64,000 bases of DNA, taken from NCBI RefSeq assembly GCF_022952855.1, contig NZ_JALJDX010000202.1:1-64000 (forward strand), given 5' to 3'. The notes under the pieces are model-generated. The model made no database searches. It was not told the DNA's origin and saw nothing but the letters and a program-made list of their open reading frames with translations. This document shows positions 21,023 to 30,934 of the stretch, in pieces. Source of the stretch: Pseudomonas sp. RGM2987. GTDB taxonomy: Bacteria > Pseudomonadota > Gammaproteobacteria > Pseudomonadales > Pseudomonadaceae. Both the position numbers and the translations under genes were made by a program. Numbering within the stretch: the first letter of the stretch is position 1; each line of letters begins with the position of its first letter.

Positions 21023-22765
21023 ATGCAAACAAAAACATCCCGGCGAACCTTCGTAAAGGGCCTGGCTGCCGGTGGCATCCTCGGCGGCCTGGGCTTGTGG
21101 CGCGCGCCTGTCTGGGCAGTCAACGGCCCGGGCCAGCCCAACGTCCTGAGCGGCACCGAGTTCGATCTGTTCATCGGCGAAAGTCCGGTCAACTTCACCG
21201 GCACTCCACGTACCGCCCAGACCATCAACGGCGGCATTCCCGGCCCGCTGCTGCGTTGGCGTGAAGGCGACACCGTCACCCTGCGGGTGCGCAATCGCTT
21301 GAAGGATACGACCTCCATCCACTGGCACGGCATCCTGCTGCCAGCCAACATGGACGGCGTTCCGGGGCTGAGCTTCAAGGGCATCGAGCCCGACGGCCTG
21401 TACACCTATCAGTTCAAGGTCCGGCAAAACGGCACCTACTGGTACCACAGCCACTCCGGTTTCCAGGAGCAGTCCGGGGTCTACGGCCCGCTGGTGATCG
21501 ACGCCAGGGAACCGGAGCCCTTCCAGTACGAACGGGACTATGTGGTGATGCTCACCGACTGGACCGATGAGGACCCCGGCCACATCCTCCGCAAGCTCAA
21601 GAAACAATCGGACTACTACAACTACAACAAACGCACCGTCGGCGACTTCATTGACGATGTGGGCAAGAACGGCTGGGCTAGCACCGTGGCGGATCGCAAG
21701 ATGTGGGCGGAGATGAAGATGAATCCCACTGATCTGGCCGATGTCAGTGGCGCCACCTACACCTACCTCATGAACGGCCAGGCGCCGGACATGAACTGGA
21801 CCGGCCTGTTCAAGCCTGGCGAACGTCTTCGCCTGCGCTTTATCAACGGCTCGTCCATGAGCTATTTCGACGTGCGTATTCCCGGTTTGAAGATGACAGT
21901 GGTGGCGTCCGACGGCCAATACGTCAAACCGGTGAGCGTTGACGAGTTCCGGATCGCGGTGGCCGAAACCTACGACGTCATCGTCGAACCGACCCAAGAG
22001 GCCTACACCCTGTTCGCCCAGTCCATGGACCGCACCGGCTATGCCCGCGGCACCCTCGCGGCCAGGGCCGGGTTGTCGGCACCGGTGCCGCCCCTGGACC
22101 CGCGTCCATTGGTGACCATGGACGACATGGGCATGGGTGGCATGGACCACGGCTCGATGCAGGGCATGGATCATAGCCAGATGCAGGGGATGGGCGACAT
22201 GGCCGGTATGGATCACGGCGCCATGCAAGGCATGGACGGCATGCTGTCGCATCCCGACACCGAGAAAGACAACCCCCTGGTGGACATGCAGGCCATGAGC
22301 GTCAAACCCAAGCTCGACGACCCGGGCATGGGGCTGCGCAACAACGGCCGCAAAGTGCTGACCTACTCAGACCTGCGCAGCGCGTTCCCCGACCCCGACG
22401 GTCGCGAGCCGGCCCGTACGATCGAGCTGCATCTGACCGGGCACATGGAGAAATTCGTCTGGTCGTTCAACGGCGTGAAATTTTCCGACGCCGCGCCGCT
22501 GCTGCTCAAGTACGGCGAGCGACTGCGCATCGTGCTGATCAACGACACCATGATGACCCATCCCATCCACCTGCACGGAATGTGGAGCGACCTGGAGGAC
22601 GAGAACGGCCAGTTCATGGTGCGCAAGCACACCATCGACGTGCCACCGGGTGCCAAGCGCAGCTACCGGGTGACCGCCGATGCCCTCGGACGCTGGGCGT
22701 ACCACTGTCATCTGCTGTTTCACATGGAGATGGGGATGTTCCGTGAAGTTCGGGTGCAGGAATGA
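21023..22765 (+). CDS. copA: Copper resistance multicopper oxidase CopA
   Basis: This periplasmic multicopper oxidase probably oxidises Cu(I) and binds copper. The 580 residues start with a twin-arginine signal (SRRTFVK at 6-12). Copper-site motifs are complete: HWHG (H100, H102), WYHSH (H142, H144), HPIHLHG (H513-H518) and [12 protein letters not shown] (H561-M572, containing the type 1 copper Cys562). A Met/His-rich insert (about residues 367-408, repeats of MDHSQMQGM type) matches the CopA/PcoA copper-binding repeats. First gene of copABCD. Confidence 0.95.
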   Translation: MQTKTSRRTFVKGLAAGGILGGLGLWRAPVWAVNGPGQPNVLSGTEFDLFIGESPVNFTGTPRTAQTINGGIPGPLLRWREGDTVTLRVRNRLKDTTSIHWHGILLPANMDGVPGLSFKGIEPDGLYTYQFKVRQNGTYWYHSHSGFQEQSGVYGPLVIDAREPEPFQYERDYVVMLTDWTDEDPGHILRKLKKQSDYYNYNKRTVGDFIDDVGKNGWASTVADRKMWAEMKMNPTDLADVSGATYTYLMNGQAPDMNWTGLFKPGERLRLRFINGSSMSYFDVRIPGLKMTVVASDGQYVKPVSVDEFRIAVAETYDVIVEPTQEAYTLFAQSMDRTGYARGTLAARAGLSAPVPPLDPRPLVTMDDMGMGGMDHGSMQGMDHSQMQGMGDMAGMDHGAMQGMDGMLSHPDTEKDNPLVDMQAMSVKPKLDDPGMGLRNNGRKVLTYSDLRSAFPDPDGREPARTIELHLTGHMEKFVWSFNGVKFSDAAPLLLKYGERLRIVLINDTMMTHPIHLHGMWSDLEDENGQFMVRKHTIDVPPGAKRSYRVTADALGRWAYHCHLLFHMEMGMFREVRVQE

Positions 22766-22775
22766 GGAGCCGACC

Positions 22776-23696
22776 ATGACCACTGTTTTTCAATACCCCA
22801 TGGCACTCATTGCCAGCCTGACCCTCGGCGCCACCACCTCGGTCTGGGCGGCGGGCAACGACATGCAAGGCATGGATCACAGTCAGATGCCCGGGATGGA
22901 CCATAGTCAGATGCAAGGTATGGACTCGATGCAAGGCATGGATTCGATGCAGGGTATGGAACCCATGCAATCAGCGCCGACCAGCAGCCGCACACCGATC
23001 CCGGAACTGACCGCCGCCGACCGCGCCGCCGTCTACGAGGATCATGGCGGACACGCGGTGCATGACAGCGCCATCAATTCGTTTTTCCTCATCGACCAGC
23101 TGGAGTGGCAGGACGCCGACGACGGCAGCGCCCTGAACTGGGATGCCTCCGGCTGGATCGGTGGCGACATCGACCGCTTGTGGCTGCGCTCCGAAGGTGA
23201 ACGCCTCAACGGCAAGACCGAAGAAGCGGAACTTCAGGCCCTGTGGGGCCACGCCATCAGCCCCTGGTGGGACGTGGTGGCCGGCGTGCGCCAGGACTTC
23301 AAGCCAGGCGATTCACAAACCTGGGCCGCCTTCGGCGTGCAAGGCATGGCGCTGTACAACTTCGAAGCAGAGGCCACCGTGTTCATAGGTGAGAGCGGCC
23401 AGAGTGCGGCGCGCCTGGAAGGCGACTACGACATCCTGCTGACCAATCGGCTGATCCTGCAGCCCACCGCCGAGGCCAATTTCTACAGCAAGAACGATCC
23501 CGCCCGTGGGGTCGGCTCAGGGCTGTCGGACACCGAACTCGGCGTACGGCTGCGCTATGAGATACGCCGCGAGTTTGCCCCCTACGTCGGCGTCACCTGG
23601 AACCGGGCCTACGGCAACACCGCCGATTACGCTCGCGAAGAAGGCGAAGACCGCAGTGAGGCGCGCCTGGTGCTGGGGCTGCGCATGTGGTTCTGA
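22776..23696 (+). CDS. copB: Copper resistance outer-membrane protein CopB
   Basis: A 306-residue outer-membrane copper-binding protein of the CopB/PcoB family. A signal peptide (to about residue 25) is followed by a Met-rich segment (repeats of MDHSQM and MDSMQGM, about 28-70) and then a beta-barrel domain rich in alternating aromatic residues ending in a C-terminal Phe (LRMWF), typical of outer-membrane proteins. It starts 10 bases after copA with a GAGGAG site. The Met-rich repeats resemble those of CopA. Confidence 0.93.
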   Translation: MTTVFQYPMALIASLTLGATTSVWAAGNDMQGMDHSQMPGMDHSQMQGMDSMQGMDSMQGMEPMQSAPTSSRTPIPELTAADRAAVYEDHGGHAVHDSAINSFFLIDQLEWQDADDGSALNWDASGWIGGDIDRLWLRSEGERLNGKTEEAELQALWGHAISPWWDVVAGVRQDFKPGDSQTWAAFGVQGMALYNFEAEATVFIGESGQSAARLEGDYDILLTNRLILQPTAEANFYSKNDPARGVGSGLSDTELGVRLRYEIRREFAPYVGVTWNRAYGNTADYAREEGEDRSEARLVLGLRMWF

Positions 23697-23748
23697 CCAC
23701 TGACCTGTTTCGCTAAAAACTAAAAAACCAAGTTGTAGGAGTCCTTGC

Positions 23749-24135
23749 ATGTCCTTGATCAAAAAAGCGGTCATTGCTGTTGCCCTGTCCACTGGCCTGA
23801 TAGCCTGCGGTCTGGCCCAGGCCCACCCGAAACTGCTGTCCTCGACGCCCGCCGAAGGTGCGGATGCGACAGCGCCAGCAAAAATAGAGCTGCACTTCTC
23901 TGAGAACCTGATGACCAAGTTCTCCGGTGCCAAGCTATTGATGACCGAAATGCCCGGCATGGCGGCTCATTCGCCGATGCCCATGCCGGCCAAGGTATCC
24001 GGCAGCGATGACCCGAAAACCATGGTCATTACCCCGAATACCCCACTCACCGCAGGCACCTATCAGGTCCAGTGGCGCGCGGTGTCGTCCGATACTCACC
24101 CAATCACCGGTAACGTCACGTTCAAGGTGAAGTGA
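23749..24135 (+). CDS. copC: Periplasmic copper-binding protein CopC
   Basis: A 128-residue CopC protein. The signal peptide is cut after about residue 25 (GLAQA/HPK), leaving the N-terminal His that forms the Cu(II) site together with the Asp/His of SSDTHP. A Met-rich loop ([16 protein letters not shown]) would bind Cu(I). The 52-base gap after copB contains a ribosome site (TAGGAG). It is closely followed by copD, its usual partner. Confidence 0.95.
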   Translation: MSLIKKAVIAVALSTGLIACGLAQAHPKLLSSTPAEGADATAPAKIELHFSENLMTKFSGAKLLMTEMPGMAAHSPMPMPAKVSGSDDPKTMVITPNTPLTAGTYQVQWRAVSSDTHPITGNVTFKVK

Positions 24136-24139
24136 GTTG

Positions 24140-25051
24140 ATGAGCGACTCGATCAACATCGCCCTGCGTTTTGCCCTGTATCTGGATCTGATGTTGCTGT
24201 TCGGCCTGGCCGCGTTCGGGCTCTATAGCCTGCGAGGCCAGGAGCGGGTGTCGGGCGCGCAGTTGCCTTTCACACCGCTGCTGGTGACCACGGCGGTGCT
24301 GGGCGGGCTGCTCTCCTTCGCCGCCATGGCGTGCATGGCCTGGGCCATGAGCGGTGTTTCAGACTGGGCCGAACTGTGGCCGCACATTGAAATGATGGTG
24401 TTGGAGACCGACGTCGGCTCGAGTTGGACACTGCGGATAGTGGCGCTGCTGCTGGCGGGTGTCGCCGTGACGCTCAATAAACGTTGGCCGACTGCCAGCC
24501 TGGGCCTGGTCACGCTCGGCGGGGCCATGGCCTTGGCAACGCTGGCCTGGGCAGGGCACGGCGCAATGGACGAAGGCACGCGCCGCAACTGGCACTTCAT
24601 CACCGACTTCCTGCACCTATGGGCGGCGGGTGGCTGGGTCGGGGCCTTGGCCGCGTTTGTCCTGCTGCTTCGCCAGGCTGAACCGCAGTTGGCGGTACTG
24701 GCCCGGACGTTGACCGGATTTGAAACCGCCGGGGCGGTGATCGTGGCGGTCATCAGCGTGACGGGGGTGGTGAATTATCTGTTCATCGCTGGCCCAAGCG
24801 TCGAAGGGCTGCTGGACAGCACCTACGGTCAGTTGCTGGCGCTCAAGCTCATCTTGTTCGCCGCCATGCTGGCGTTCGCCGCGTTGAACCGCTTTCACCT
24901 GGGCCCACTGCTGGAGCAGGCTCGAAAGACCGGCGAGCACAGGGTCGCGGTAAATGCCCTGCGGCGCAGCATGGGCCTGGAGTTCGCTGTGGCGGTGATC
25001 ATCCTGGGGTTGGTGGCGTGGCTGGGGACGCTGAGCCCGCTGCCGGACTAA
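24140..25051 (+). CDS. copD: Copper resistance inner-membrane protein CopD
   Basis: A polytopic membrane protein of about eight spans, 303 residues, the family size. TTG at 24137 precedes ATG at 24140; the ATG is preferred. It works with CopC in copper movement across the inner membrane, probably import for loading of periplasmic proteins. It begins four bases after the copC stop and is the last gene of copABCD; a REP pair follows. No copRS regulator genes are next to it. Confidence 0.93.
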   Translation: MSDSINIALRFALYLDLMLLFGLAAFGLYSLRGQERVSGAQLPFTPLLVTTAVLGGLLSFAAMACMAWAMSGVSDWAELWPHIEMMVLETDVGSSWTLRIVALLLAGVAVTLNKRWPTASLGLVTLGGAMALATLAWAGHGAMDEGTRRNWHFITDFLHLWAAGGWVGALAAFVLLLRQAEPQLAVLARTLTGFETAGAVIVAVISVTGVVNYLFIAGPSVEGLLDSTYGQLLALKLILFAAMLAFAALNRFHLGPLLEQARKTGEHRVAVNALRRSMGLEFAVAVIILGLVAWLGTLSPLPD

Positions 25052-25063
25052 ACCGTCCCCCCT

Positions 25064-25149
25064 GTGGGAGCGAGCTTGCTCGCGATAACGTTGGGTCAGT
25101 TCGTATTGATGTAGAGGTATTGCCGCATCGCGAGCAAGCTCGCTCCCAC
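25064..25149. repeat. REP inverted pair (REPIN), GAGCGAGCTTGCTCGC variant
   Basis: GTGGGAGCGAGCTTGCTCGC and its complement, a sub-variant with GAGCGAGC instead of GAGCGGGC in both arms, lie just after copD. The matching change on both sides shows compensatory evolution of the hairpin. Confidence 0.93.
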
Positions 25150-25283
25150 AAGGAATAGGCATTGCGCTCTTGGGCAAGCGCCTGTAGCGCCATCGAATTT
25201 TTAAATAGCTCTTTCCAGTTTTCAGTTTGCCCATCGCAAGGTGCCCTGGCCTAAATGGGGCTTTATCCAGCCAAGGCCCTGCT

Positions 25284-26471
25284 ATGGAAAACATTCGAAC
25301 CTCAACCACCCACGCCATCTGGCTGATGGTCAGCATCGTCTTGGTAGCGCTGAACCTGCGTCCCTCGATGGCGGCGGTCGGGCCGCTGTTGTCAGCCATT
25401 CGCGGTGAGATACCCCTGAGCTTCAGCAGCGCTTCGCTGCTTACAATGCTGCCGGTCATGGCCATGGGGCTGGCGATGTTCGTGGGCATGCGCATCGCCC
25501 TGCGCATCGGCGAACACCGCACCATCGTGTTGTCGTTGCTGATCATTGGCATCGCCACGGCCTCGCGCTTGTACCTGGACAGCGCCGCGGGGTTGATTGC
25601 CAGCGCTATCGTAGCCGGGATCGGCATCGCGCTGATCCAAGCCGTGATGCCGGCACTGATCAAGTCGCGCTTCACCGACAACGTATCCCTGTTCATGGGC
25701 TTGTACGTCACCTCCATCATGGGCGGGGCGGCGATTGCCGCATCGTTTTCACCCTTTGTCCTGACGCAGACTGGCAGTTGGCGCGTCGGCCTGGCGATCT
25801 GGGCAGTATTGGCGTTGGTCGCCTTGGGCTGCTGGTACGCCCAGCATTCGAACATCACGCCCTTGCCCGAAACAGCGTCCCGGCGTCACGAAGCGTTTTC
25901 CAGCAACGCTCGGGCCTGGCTCCTGGCGATTTTCTTTGGCTTGGGCACCGCCTCCTACACCTGCGTGCTCGCCTGGCTGGCGCCGTACTACGTGGAAAAA
26001 GGCTGGAGCGAACAGCACGCGGGCCTGCTGCTGGGGTTCCTCACGGCGATGGAAGTGTTATCCGGCCTGGTCACTCCGGCGATTGCCAACCGCAGCCGGG
26101 ATAAACGCTGGGTGTTGGCGGCCCTGCTGGCCCTGATCATCGGCGGTTTCTGCGGTCTGATCCTCAGCCCGGAACGTTTCAGTCTGCTGTGGCCGTGCTT
26201 GCTGGGCCTGGGTATCGGTGGCCTGTTCCCCATGAGCCTGATCGTCTCCCTCGATCACTTGGACAACCCACGCCGGGCCGGCGGCCTGACGGCATTCGTT
26301 CAAGGAATCGGTTACCTCATCGCCGGACTTTCGCCCCTGATTGCCGGGATGATCCGTGATCAGTTGGGAAGCTTCGAGTGGGCCTGGTGGTCGCTGACGG
26401 CGGTCATGGCGCTGATGCTGCTGATGGTGTTGCGACTGGACCCCAGGCACTACGCCCAGCACATCCGCTAA
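25284..26471 (+). CDS. MFS transporter, CynX/NimT-like
   Basis: A major facilitator of 395 residues and about 12 membrane spans, of the cyanate transporter (CynX/NimT) group, judged from the N-terminal LNLRPSMAAVGPLL motif and overall pattern. The true substrate is unknown; relatives move cyanate, nitroimidazoles or other small compounds. ATG at 25284 is chosen since it begins just before the first span. It stands alone between a REP pair and the convergent tRNA-Lys. Confidence 0.85.
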   Translation: MENIRTSTTHAIWLMVSIVLVALNLRPSMAAVGPLLSAIRGEIPLSFSSASLLTMLPVMAMGLAMFVGMRIALRIGEHRTIVLSLLIIGIATASRLYLDSAAGLIASAIVAGIGIALIQAVMPALIKSRFTDNVSLFMGLYVTSIMGGAAIAASFSPFVLTQTGSWRVGLAIWAVLALVALGCWYAQHSNITPLPETASRRHEAFSSNARAWLLAIFFGLGTASYTCVLAWLAPYYVEKGWSEQHAGLLLGFLTAMEVLSGLVTPAIANRSRDKRWVLAALLALIIGGFCGLILSPERFSLLWPCLLGLGIGGLFPMSLIVSLDHLDNPRRAGGLTAFVQGIGYLIAGLSPLIAGMIRDQLGSFEWAWWSLTAVMALMLLMVLRLDPRHYAQHIR

Positions 26472-26482
26472 TAAGGTGAGCT

Positions 26483-26510
26483 ATCCGGAACCGCACGGCA
26501 GGTTCCGGAT
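26483..26510 (+). terminator. Probable terminator hairpin after the CynX-like gene
   Basis: A perfect 10-base inverted repeat ATCCGGAACC / GGTTCCGGAT with an eight-base loop starts about 12 bases after the stop codon. The downstream T-run is weak (CACTTTTC), so it may be a partial terminator. Confidence 0.6.
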
Positions 26511-26534
26511 CAGCCCGATCACTTTTCAGCAGGC

Positions 26535-26575
26535 AAAAAAAAATCCGGAAATCCTCACTTTCGTGGGCCTTCCAG
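26535..26575 (-). terminator. Rho-independent terminator of tRNA-Lys
   Basis: Read on the minus strand, TCTGGAAGGCCCAC-GAAA-GTGAGGATTTCCGGA folds into a hairpin followed by nine T. It lies about 20 bases after the tRNA 3' end. Confidence 0.9.
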
Positions 26576-26595
26576 ACTTTTAAAACTGCTAAAAA

Positions 26596-26671
26596 TGGTG
26601 GGTCGTGTGGGATTCGAACCTACGACCAATTGGTTAAAAGCCAACTGCTCTACCAACTGAGCTAACGACCC
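26596..26671 (-). tRNA. tRNA-Lys (anticodon UUU)
   Basis: On the minus strand the 76-base gene begins GGGTCGTTAGCTCAGTTGG, has the D-arm AGCTCAGTTGGTAGAGC, anticodon loop CTTTTAA (anticodon TTT), T-loop GGTTCGAATCC and an acceptor stem GGGTCGT / ACGACCC, with CCA encoded. A terminator follows. It lies downstream of queC on the same strand. There is no duplicated 3' end nearby, so no sign of an integrated element. Confidence 0.98.
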
Positions 26672-26734
26672 GCTGTGTGGTGGCGCGTATAATACTGATT
26701 TCTAAGGACTATTCAACACTTAATTTGAAATAAA

Positions 26735-27427
26735 TCAAAAATAAGGGGTTGGATCGCTCACGCCCGCCGCTGCGAAGCCTTCTGCCCGCAGGCGGCAGCT
26801 GTCGCACTTGCCGCAAGCGCGGCCCTGATCGTCGGCCTGGTAGCAGGAAACGGTCAGCCCGTAGTCCACGCCAAGCTTCACGCCCGCCTTGACGATGGCG
26901 GCCTTGCTCAGATTCTGCAACGGCGCCTGGATACGGAACCCCTGCCCCTCTACGCCGGCCTTGGTCGCCAGGTTGGCCATGCGCTCGAACGCTTCGACGA
27001 ACTCCGGGCGACAGTCCGGGTAGCCGGAATAATCCACCGCATTGACCCCGATGAAGATGTCACGGGCGCCCAGGACTTCGGCCCAACCCAAGGCCAGGGA
27101 CAGGAATACGGTGTTGCGCGCCGGCACATAAGTCACCGGGATGCCTTCGCTCGGAGCCTCGGGTACGTCAATGGAACTGTCGGTCAGGGCCGAGCCGCCG
27201 ATGCCGTTGAGGTTCAGGCCGATCACCTTGTGTTCCACCACGCCCAGGTCCCGGGCCACCCGCTCGGCGGCTTGCAGTTCGGCGCGGTGGCGCTGGCCGT
27301 AGTCGAAACTCATGGTGTAGCAACAGTAGCCTTCGGCACGGGCCATGGCCACGACGGTGGCCGAGTCGAGGCCGCCGGACAACAGGATGACCGCACGTTT
27401 TTCCAAAGTGTTCGATTGCTCAGTCAT
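26735..27427 (-). CDS. queC: 7-cyano-7-deazaguanine synthase QueC
   Basis: It converts 7-carboxy-7-deazaguanine to preQ0 with ATP and ammonia, in queuosine synthesis. The 230 residues contain the PP-loop SGGLDS (17-22) and the C-terminal zinc cysteines ([17 protein letters not shown]). It begins one base after the end of queE, the previous step, so the pair is translated from one message. tRNA-Lys lies downstream on the same strand. Confidence 0.97.
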   Translation of the reverse strand: MTEQSNTLEKRAVILLSGGLDSATVVAMARAEGYCCYTMSFDYGQRHRAELQAAERVARDLGVVEHKVIGLNLNGIGGSALTDSSIDVPEAPSEGIPVTYVPARNTVFLSLALGWAEVLGARDIFIGVNAVDYSGYPDCRPEFVEAFERMANLATKAGVEGQGFRIQAPLQNLSKAAIVKAGVKLGVDYGLTVSCYQADDQGRACGKCDSCRLRAEGFAAAGVSDPTPYF

Positions 27428-27428
27428 A

Positions 27429-28076
27429 TCAGCGCCCCGGCTCGTCGTTCCAAAGATATTTATGCAACTGCAATTGCAGGCGCACCGGCAGGTTATCCGC
27501 CACCACCCAATCCGCCAGCTCCCGGGCGTTCAAGTCGTGATGACTCGGCGAGAACAAAACCTCGCCGGCCCGCTGGTCGAGCCCGTACTGGATGAGCTTG
27601 GACACGGCCCAGTCGTAGTCCTCCCGCGAGCAGATCACGAACTTGACCTGATCGTTAGGCGTCAGCAGCTCGATGTTTTCGTAACGGTTGCGATGCGCTT
27701 CCTTTGAACCTGGGGTTTTCAGGTCCAGGACTCGACTGACGCGGGTATCGACCGCCGAGATGTCCAGCGCGCCACTGGTTTCCAGCGAGACCTCGTAGCC
27801 GGCATCACACAGCCGCTTGATCAAGGGAATGGCATTGGGTTGTGCCAATGGCTCGCCGCCGGTGACGCAGACATAGCGCGGACGGTAGCCGGCCACTTGT
27901 TCAAGGATGTCGTCGAGGGTGCGCAAAGTGCCGCCGCTGAAAGCGTAGGCACTGTCACAGTATTGGCAGCGCAACGGACAACCGGTAAGGCGCACAAATA
28001 CTGTGGGCAGCCCGGCCGTTCGCGTTTCACCCTGTAACGAGTAAAAAACTTCGGTGATTCTCAATGTGTCTTGCAT
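27429..28076 (-). CDS. queE: 7-carboxy-7-deazaguanine synthase QueE (radical SAM)
   Basis: This radical SAM enzyme makes 7-carboxy-7-deazaguanine, the step before QueC. The 215-residue form from ATG 28076 is preferred over the in-frame GTG at 28085. The cluster motif C33-x3-C37-x2-C40 (CPLRCQYC) is intact, and GGEPLAQ is the usual SAM-binding GGE motif. It lies downstream of cpoB but a terminator separates them, so queE-queC probably has its own promoter in 28086-28190. Confidence 0.96.
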   Translation of the reverse strand: MQDTLRITEVFYSLQGETRTAGLPTVFVRLTGCPLRCQYCDSAYAFSGGTLRTLDDILEQVAGYRPRYVCVTGGEPLAQPNAIPLIKRLCDAGYEVSLETSGALDISAVDTRVSRVLDLKTPGSKEAHRNRYENIELLTPNDQVKFVICSREDYDWAVSKLIQYGLDQRAGEVLFSPSHHDLNARELADWVVADNLPVRLQLQLHKYLWNDEPGR

Positions 28077-28192
28077 AGTCGCCACGGGCGTAACAGCTAA
28101 ACAGGCTGTCCGCCTCCGTCAGGCACTTCAAGGAACCCCGCCAACGCGTAGATCCCAAAAAGCGTGTTTCATAAAAGGGCGTGAATTCTAAC

Positions 28193-28220
28193 GAAAAAAC
28201 CCGCGACAGGCGCGGGTTTC
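28193..28220 (-). terminator. Terminator of the tol-pal-cpoB transcript
   Basis: AAACCCGCG-ACAGG-CGCGGGTTT, followed on the minus strand by six T, lies just after cpoB. It ends the Tol-Pal message before queE. Confidence 0.93.
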
Positions 28221-28242
28221 TTCAATACGGGATCAAACCCGG

Positions 28243-29076
28243 TTACATGCGCTGCAAATCGCGCTGGGCCAACTGAGCAGCGGAAGTGCCCGGGTACTGG
28301 GCCACCACCTGCTGCAGAATGCCCTTGACCTTGTCGGTGTGACCGAGGCGGCGTTCTACATCAGCCAGCTTGTATAGCGAATCCGGCACCTTGGCGTGCT
28401 TGGGATACAGCTGGGACACCTTGGCAAACGCCTGGCCGGCGCCTTGCAGGTCGCCCTTGGCCAGGTTCACTTCACCCAACCAGTATTGGGCATTGCCCGC
28501 GTACTGGCTGTTGGGGTACTTGCGCAGGAAAGCGGCAAAGGCCTGGCTGGCCTTGTCGAAATCCTTGGCCTTGATCAGGTCGAAGGCAGCATCGTAATAG
28601 AGCTTTTCCTTCGCCGGATCGGCCGGCTCGCCACTGGCGGCAGGTGCTGCCGGAGCAGCAGCGCCGGCGCCAGCGGCTGCGCCGGGGGCGTTCAAGTCGC
28701 CACCGGCACCAGAATTCTCAGGAGTCGCGGCAGGTGCAACGCCGGTTCCTATGCGCCGATCAAGATCCTGGTATCGCTCCAGGTTTTCCTGCTTCATGCG
28801 CGAAATATCATTCTGCAGAACTTCGATCACGCCTTGCTGGCGCGACAGTTGATCCTGCATTTGCTGGAGCTGGTTGAACAGCTCGCCCTGTGCCGAGACA
28901 GGGGCCGAAACCCCTCCCCCGGCATAGGCGCCGTTCGTACCGTAACCCGCAGGCGGATAGCTGCTCCCGCTATTGTTATAGCCGGCATCGTTATCGACCA
29001 CAGGAACCGCAGCCCACGCCGCAAGCGGCGCGAGGCTGAGAGCCAGAACAGTTACAGCACGACGGCACGTTCGCAT
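28243..29076 (-). CDS. cpoB: Cell division coordinator CpoB (YbgF)
   Basis: A periplasmic protein that coordinates outer-membrane constriction and septal peptidoglycan synthesis with the Tol-Pal system. The 277 residues have a signal peptide (cut near residue 22, AAWA), an N-terminal coiled coil (about 60-115, LFNQLQQMQDQLSRQ), a Gly/Ala/Pro-rich linker and C-terminal TPR repeats (from about 155: YDAAFDLIKAKDFDKA). It lies just after oprL, as in other Proteobacteria. Confidence 0.95.
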   Translation of the reverse strand: MRTCRRAVTVLALSLAPLAAWAAVPVVDNDAGYNNSGSSYPPAGYGTNGAYAGGGVSAPVSAQGELFNQLQQMQDQLSRQQGVIEVLQNDISRMKQENLERYQDLDRRIGTGVAPAATPENSGAGGDLNAPGAAAGAGAAAPAAPAASGEPADPAKEKLYYDAAFDLIKAKDFDKASQAFAAFLRKYPNSQYAGNAQYWLGEVNLAKGDLQGAGQAFAKVSQLYPKHAKVPDSLYKLADVERRLGHTDKVKGILQQVVAQYPGTSAAQLAQRDLQRM

Positions 29077-29082
29077 GACGAA

Positions 29083-29580
29083 TTACTTACGCAGTTCGAC
29101 GCGACGGTTTTGAGCCCAGGACTGCTCGTCGTTGCCGGTAGCAACTGGACGCTCTTCGCCGTAGGAAACCAGTTCCAGCTGAGCTGGGGAAACACCTTGC
29201 AGTACCAGGTAGCGTTGAACGGCTTTCGCACGACGCTCGCCCAGTGCCATGTTGTACTCACGAGTACCACGTTCGTCGGTGTTGCCTTCCAGAACAACGC
29301 GAGCGCCGTTTGCTTTCAGGTCTTTGGCGTGAACGTCCAGAGCGCGCATGGCTTCTGGCTTCAGGTCCGAGCTGTCGTATTCGAAGTAGAAGGTGGTGAT
29401 TGCGCGCAGAGCAGCTTCTTCGCTCAGGGAGCCATCAACAGCACCAGTGTTAGCGCCGTAACCAGCGTTTGGATCAACAGCGCCTTCACCGGCGTTGTCG
29501 CCGCCTTTGGACGAGCAACCTACAGCTACAGCCATGGCCAGAGCCAGCGCAGCAAATTTACCAAACTTCAGCATTTCCAT
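29083..29580 (-). CDS. oprL: Peptidoglycan-associated lipoprotein Pal (OprL)
   Basis: An outer-membrane lipoprotein that binds peptidoglycan and TolB. The 165 residues have a lipobox ending at Cys22 (AVAVGC) and a C-terminal OmpA-like domain with [18 protein letters not shown], containing the Asp and Arg that contact diaminopimelate. The gap to tolB (52 bases) is larger than others in the cluster, and an internal promoter for this abundant protein is plausible. Confidence 0.97.
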   Translation of the reverse strand: MEMLKFGKFAALALAMAVAVGCSSKGGDNAGEGAVDPNAGYGANTGAVDGSLSEEAALRAITTFYFEYDSSDLKPEAMRALDVHAKDLKANGARVVLEGNTDERGTREYNMALGERRAKAVQRYLVLQGVSPAQLELVSYGEERPVATGNDEQSWAQNRRVELRK

Positions 29581-29632
29581 CGTGAAACTCCTAATGAACC
29601 CCAGTGTGTTAAGTAAAACGTATTGCGCCGCG

Positions 29633-30934
29633 TCAGTTCAGGTAAGGGGACCAGGACGGTTCTCTGACTTCGCCTTGTGCGGTAGGAAGCGGGAGCCTCA
29701 CGCGTCCATTAATGGACACGAGCATCAAGACTCCCCGGCCCTGCTGGCGGGTGGCGTAGATTACCATGGTGCCGTTGGGCGCAACAGTAGGTGACTCGTC
29801 CAGAGTGCTATCAGTGAGGATTTTTACGCTACCGCGCTGCAAATCCTGGGCCGCCACCTTGAAATTGGTGAAACCGTCCTGGCGATGGATCATCACCAGG
29901 GTCTTTTCGTCCGCCGACAGTTTAGGGTTGGCGTTGTAGTTACCGACGAACGTCACGCGTTCGGCACCGCCGCCACCGGCACTGGTCTTGTAGATCTGCG
30001 GCTTGCCGCCACGGTCGGAGGTGAAGTAGATGGTCGAGCCATCCTTGCCCCAGAACGGTTCGGTGTTGATACCCGGGCCGTTGGTGACGCGCGAGATCGA
30101 ACGCGAAGCCAGGTTCATCACGTAGATGTCCGGGTTACCGTCCTTGGACAGCACGAACGCCAGGCGCGAACCGTCAGGCGACCAGGATGGCGCGCCGTTC
30201 AGGCCTTCGAAGTTGGTGATCTGCTCGCGGCGACCGGTATCGATATGCTGCACGAAGATGCGCGGACGCTTCTGCTCGAACGAGACGTAGGCGATACGCT
30301 TGCCATCGGGGGCAAAGCGCGGCGACAGGATCGGCTCGCGCGATTGCAGCAGGGTCACCGCGCGGGCACCGTCATAGTCGGAGCGCTGCAGGGTGTAGCG
30401 GGTGTTGTTTTCCGAGAAACGCTCGGCCGTCACGTAGAGCATGCGGGTGGAGAACGCGCCCTTGATGCCGGTGAGTTTTTCGAACGACTGGTCGGCGATG
30501 TAGTGCGACATGTCGCGCAACTGGTCGACGCTGCCCGACACGCTGCCGGTCAGTACCTGCTGCTCGGTGGCGACGTTGAACAGGGCGTACTGCACCTGCA
30601 GGCGACCGCCGGCCGGAACGATGCTGCCGACCATGATGTACTGGGCACCCAGGGCCTTCCAGTCACGGTAGATGACTTCGCTGGCCTGGGTTGGCAGGCT
30701 GATCATGTTCTGCTTCGGAATCGGCGCGTAGTAACCCGAGTTGCGCAGGTCGTTGCCGATGATTTCCGCCATGTCGTCCGGCAGGACGCTACCGCCCTGC
30801 CAGCCGAACGGTACGACGGCGATCGGGGTGGCCCGGTCGCTGCCGCTGGTGACCAGAATGTTCTTTTCCTCTGCTACCGCCATCCCTGCCAGGCAGCAGA
30901 TAACGACAAGCATTGATCGAAGAATGTTTCTCAC
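29633..30934 (-). CDS. tolB: Tol-Pal system periplasmic protein TolB
   Basis: A 433-residue protein with a signal peptide (ending about residue 21, GMAVA/EE), an N-terminal domain and a C-terminal six-bladed propeller, whose WD40-like PD40 repeats are visible ([38 protein letters not shown]). It switches between TolA-linked and Pal-bound states. Its start overlaps the tolA stop by four bases. Confidence 0.97.
   Translation of the reverse strand: MRNILRSMLVVICCLAGMAVAEEKNILVTSGSDRATPIAVVPFGWQGGSVLPDDMAEIIGNDLRNSGYYAPIPKQNMISLPTQASEVIYRDWKALGAQYIMVGSIVPAGGRLQVQYALFNVATEQQVLTGSVSGSVDQLRDMSHYIADQSFEKLTGIKGAFSTRMLYVTAERFSENNTRYTLQRSDYDGARAVTLLQSREPILSPRFAPDGKRIAYVSFEQKRPRIFVQHIDTGRREQITNFEGLNGAPSWSPDGSRLAFVLSKDGNPDIYVMNLASRSISRVTNGPGINTEPFWGKDGSTIYFTSDRGGKPQIYKTSAGGGGAERVTFVGNYNANPKLSADEKTLVMIHRQDGFTNFKVAAQDLQRGSVKILTDSTLDESPTVAPNGTMVIYATRQQGRGVLMLVSINGRVRLPLPTAQGEVREPSWSPYLN

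Noticed and set aside
26596..26671. tRNA-Lys as attachment site of an integrated element
   Set aside because: No repeat of the tRNA 3' end and no integrase gene are present; the neighbours are conserved housekeeping genes.
28086..28190. A preQ1 riboswitch before queE
   Set aside because: No short A-rich tail with the pairing loop of preQ1-I or preQ1-II was recognised.
28396..29616. A 406-codon plus-strand frame across cpoB and oprL
   Set aside because: Both genes beneath it have signal sequences and domains on the minus strand; the plus frame shows no domain.
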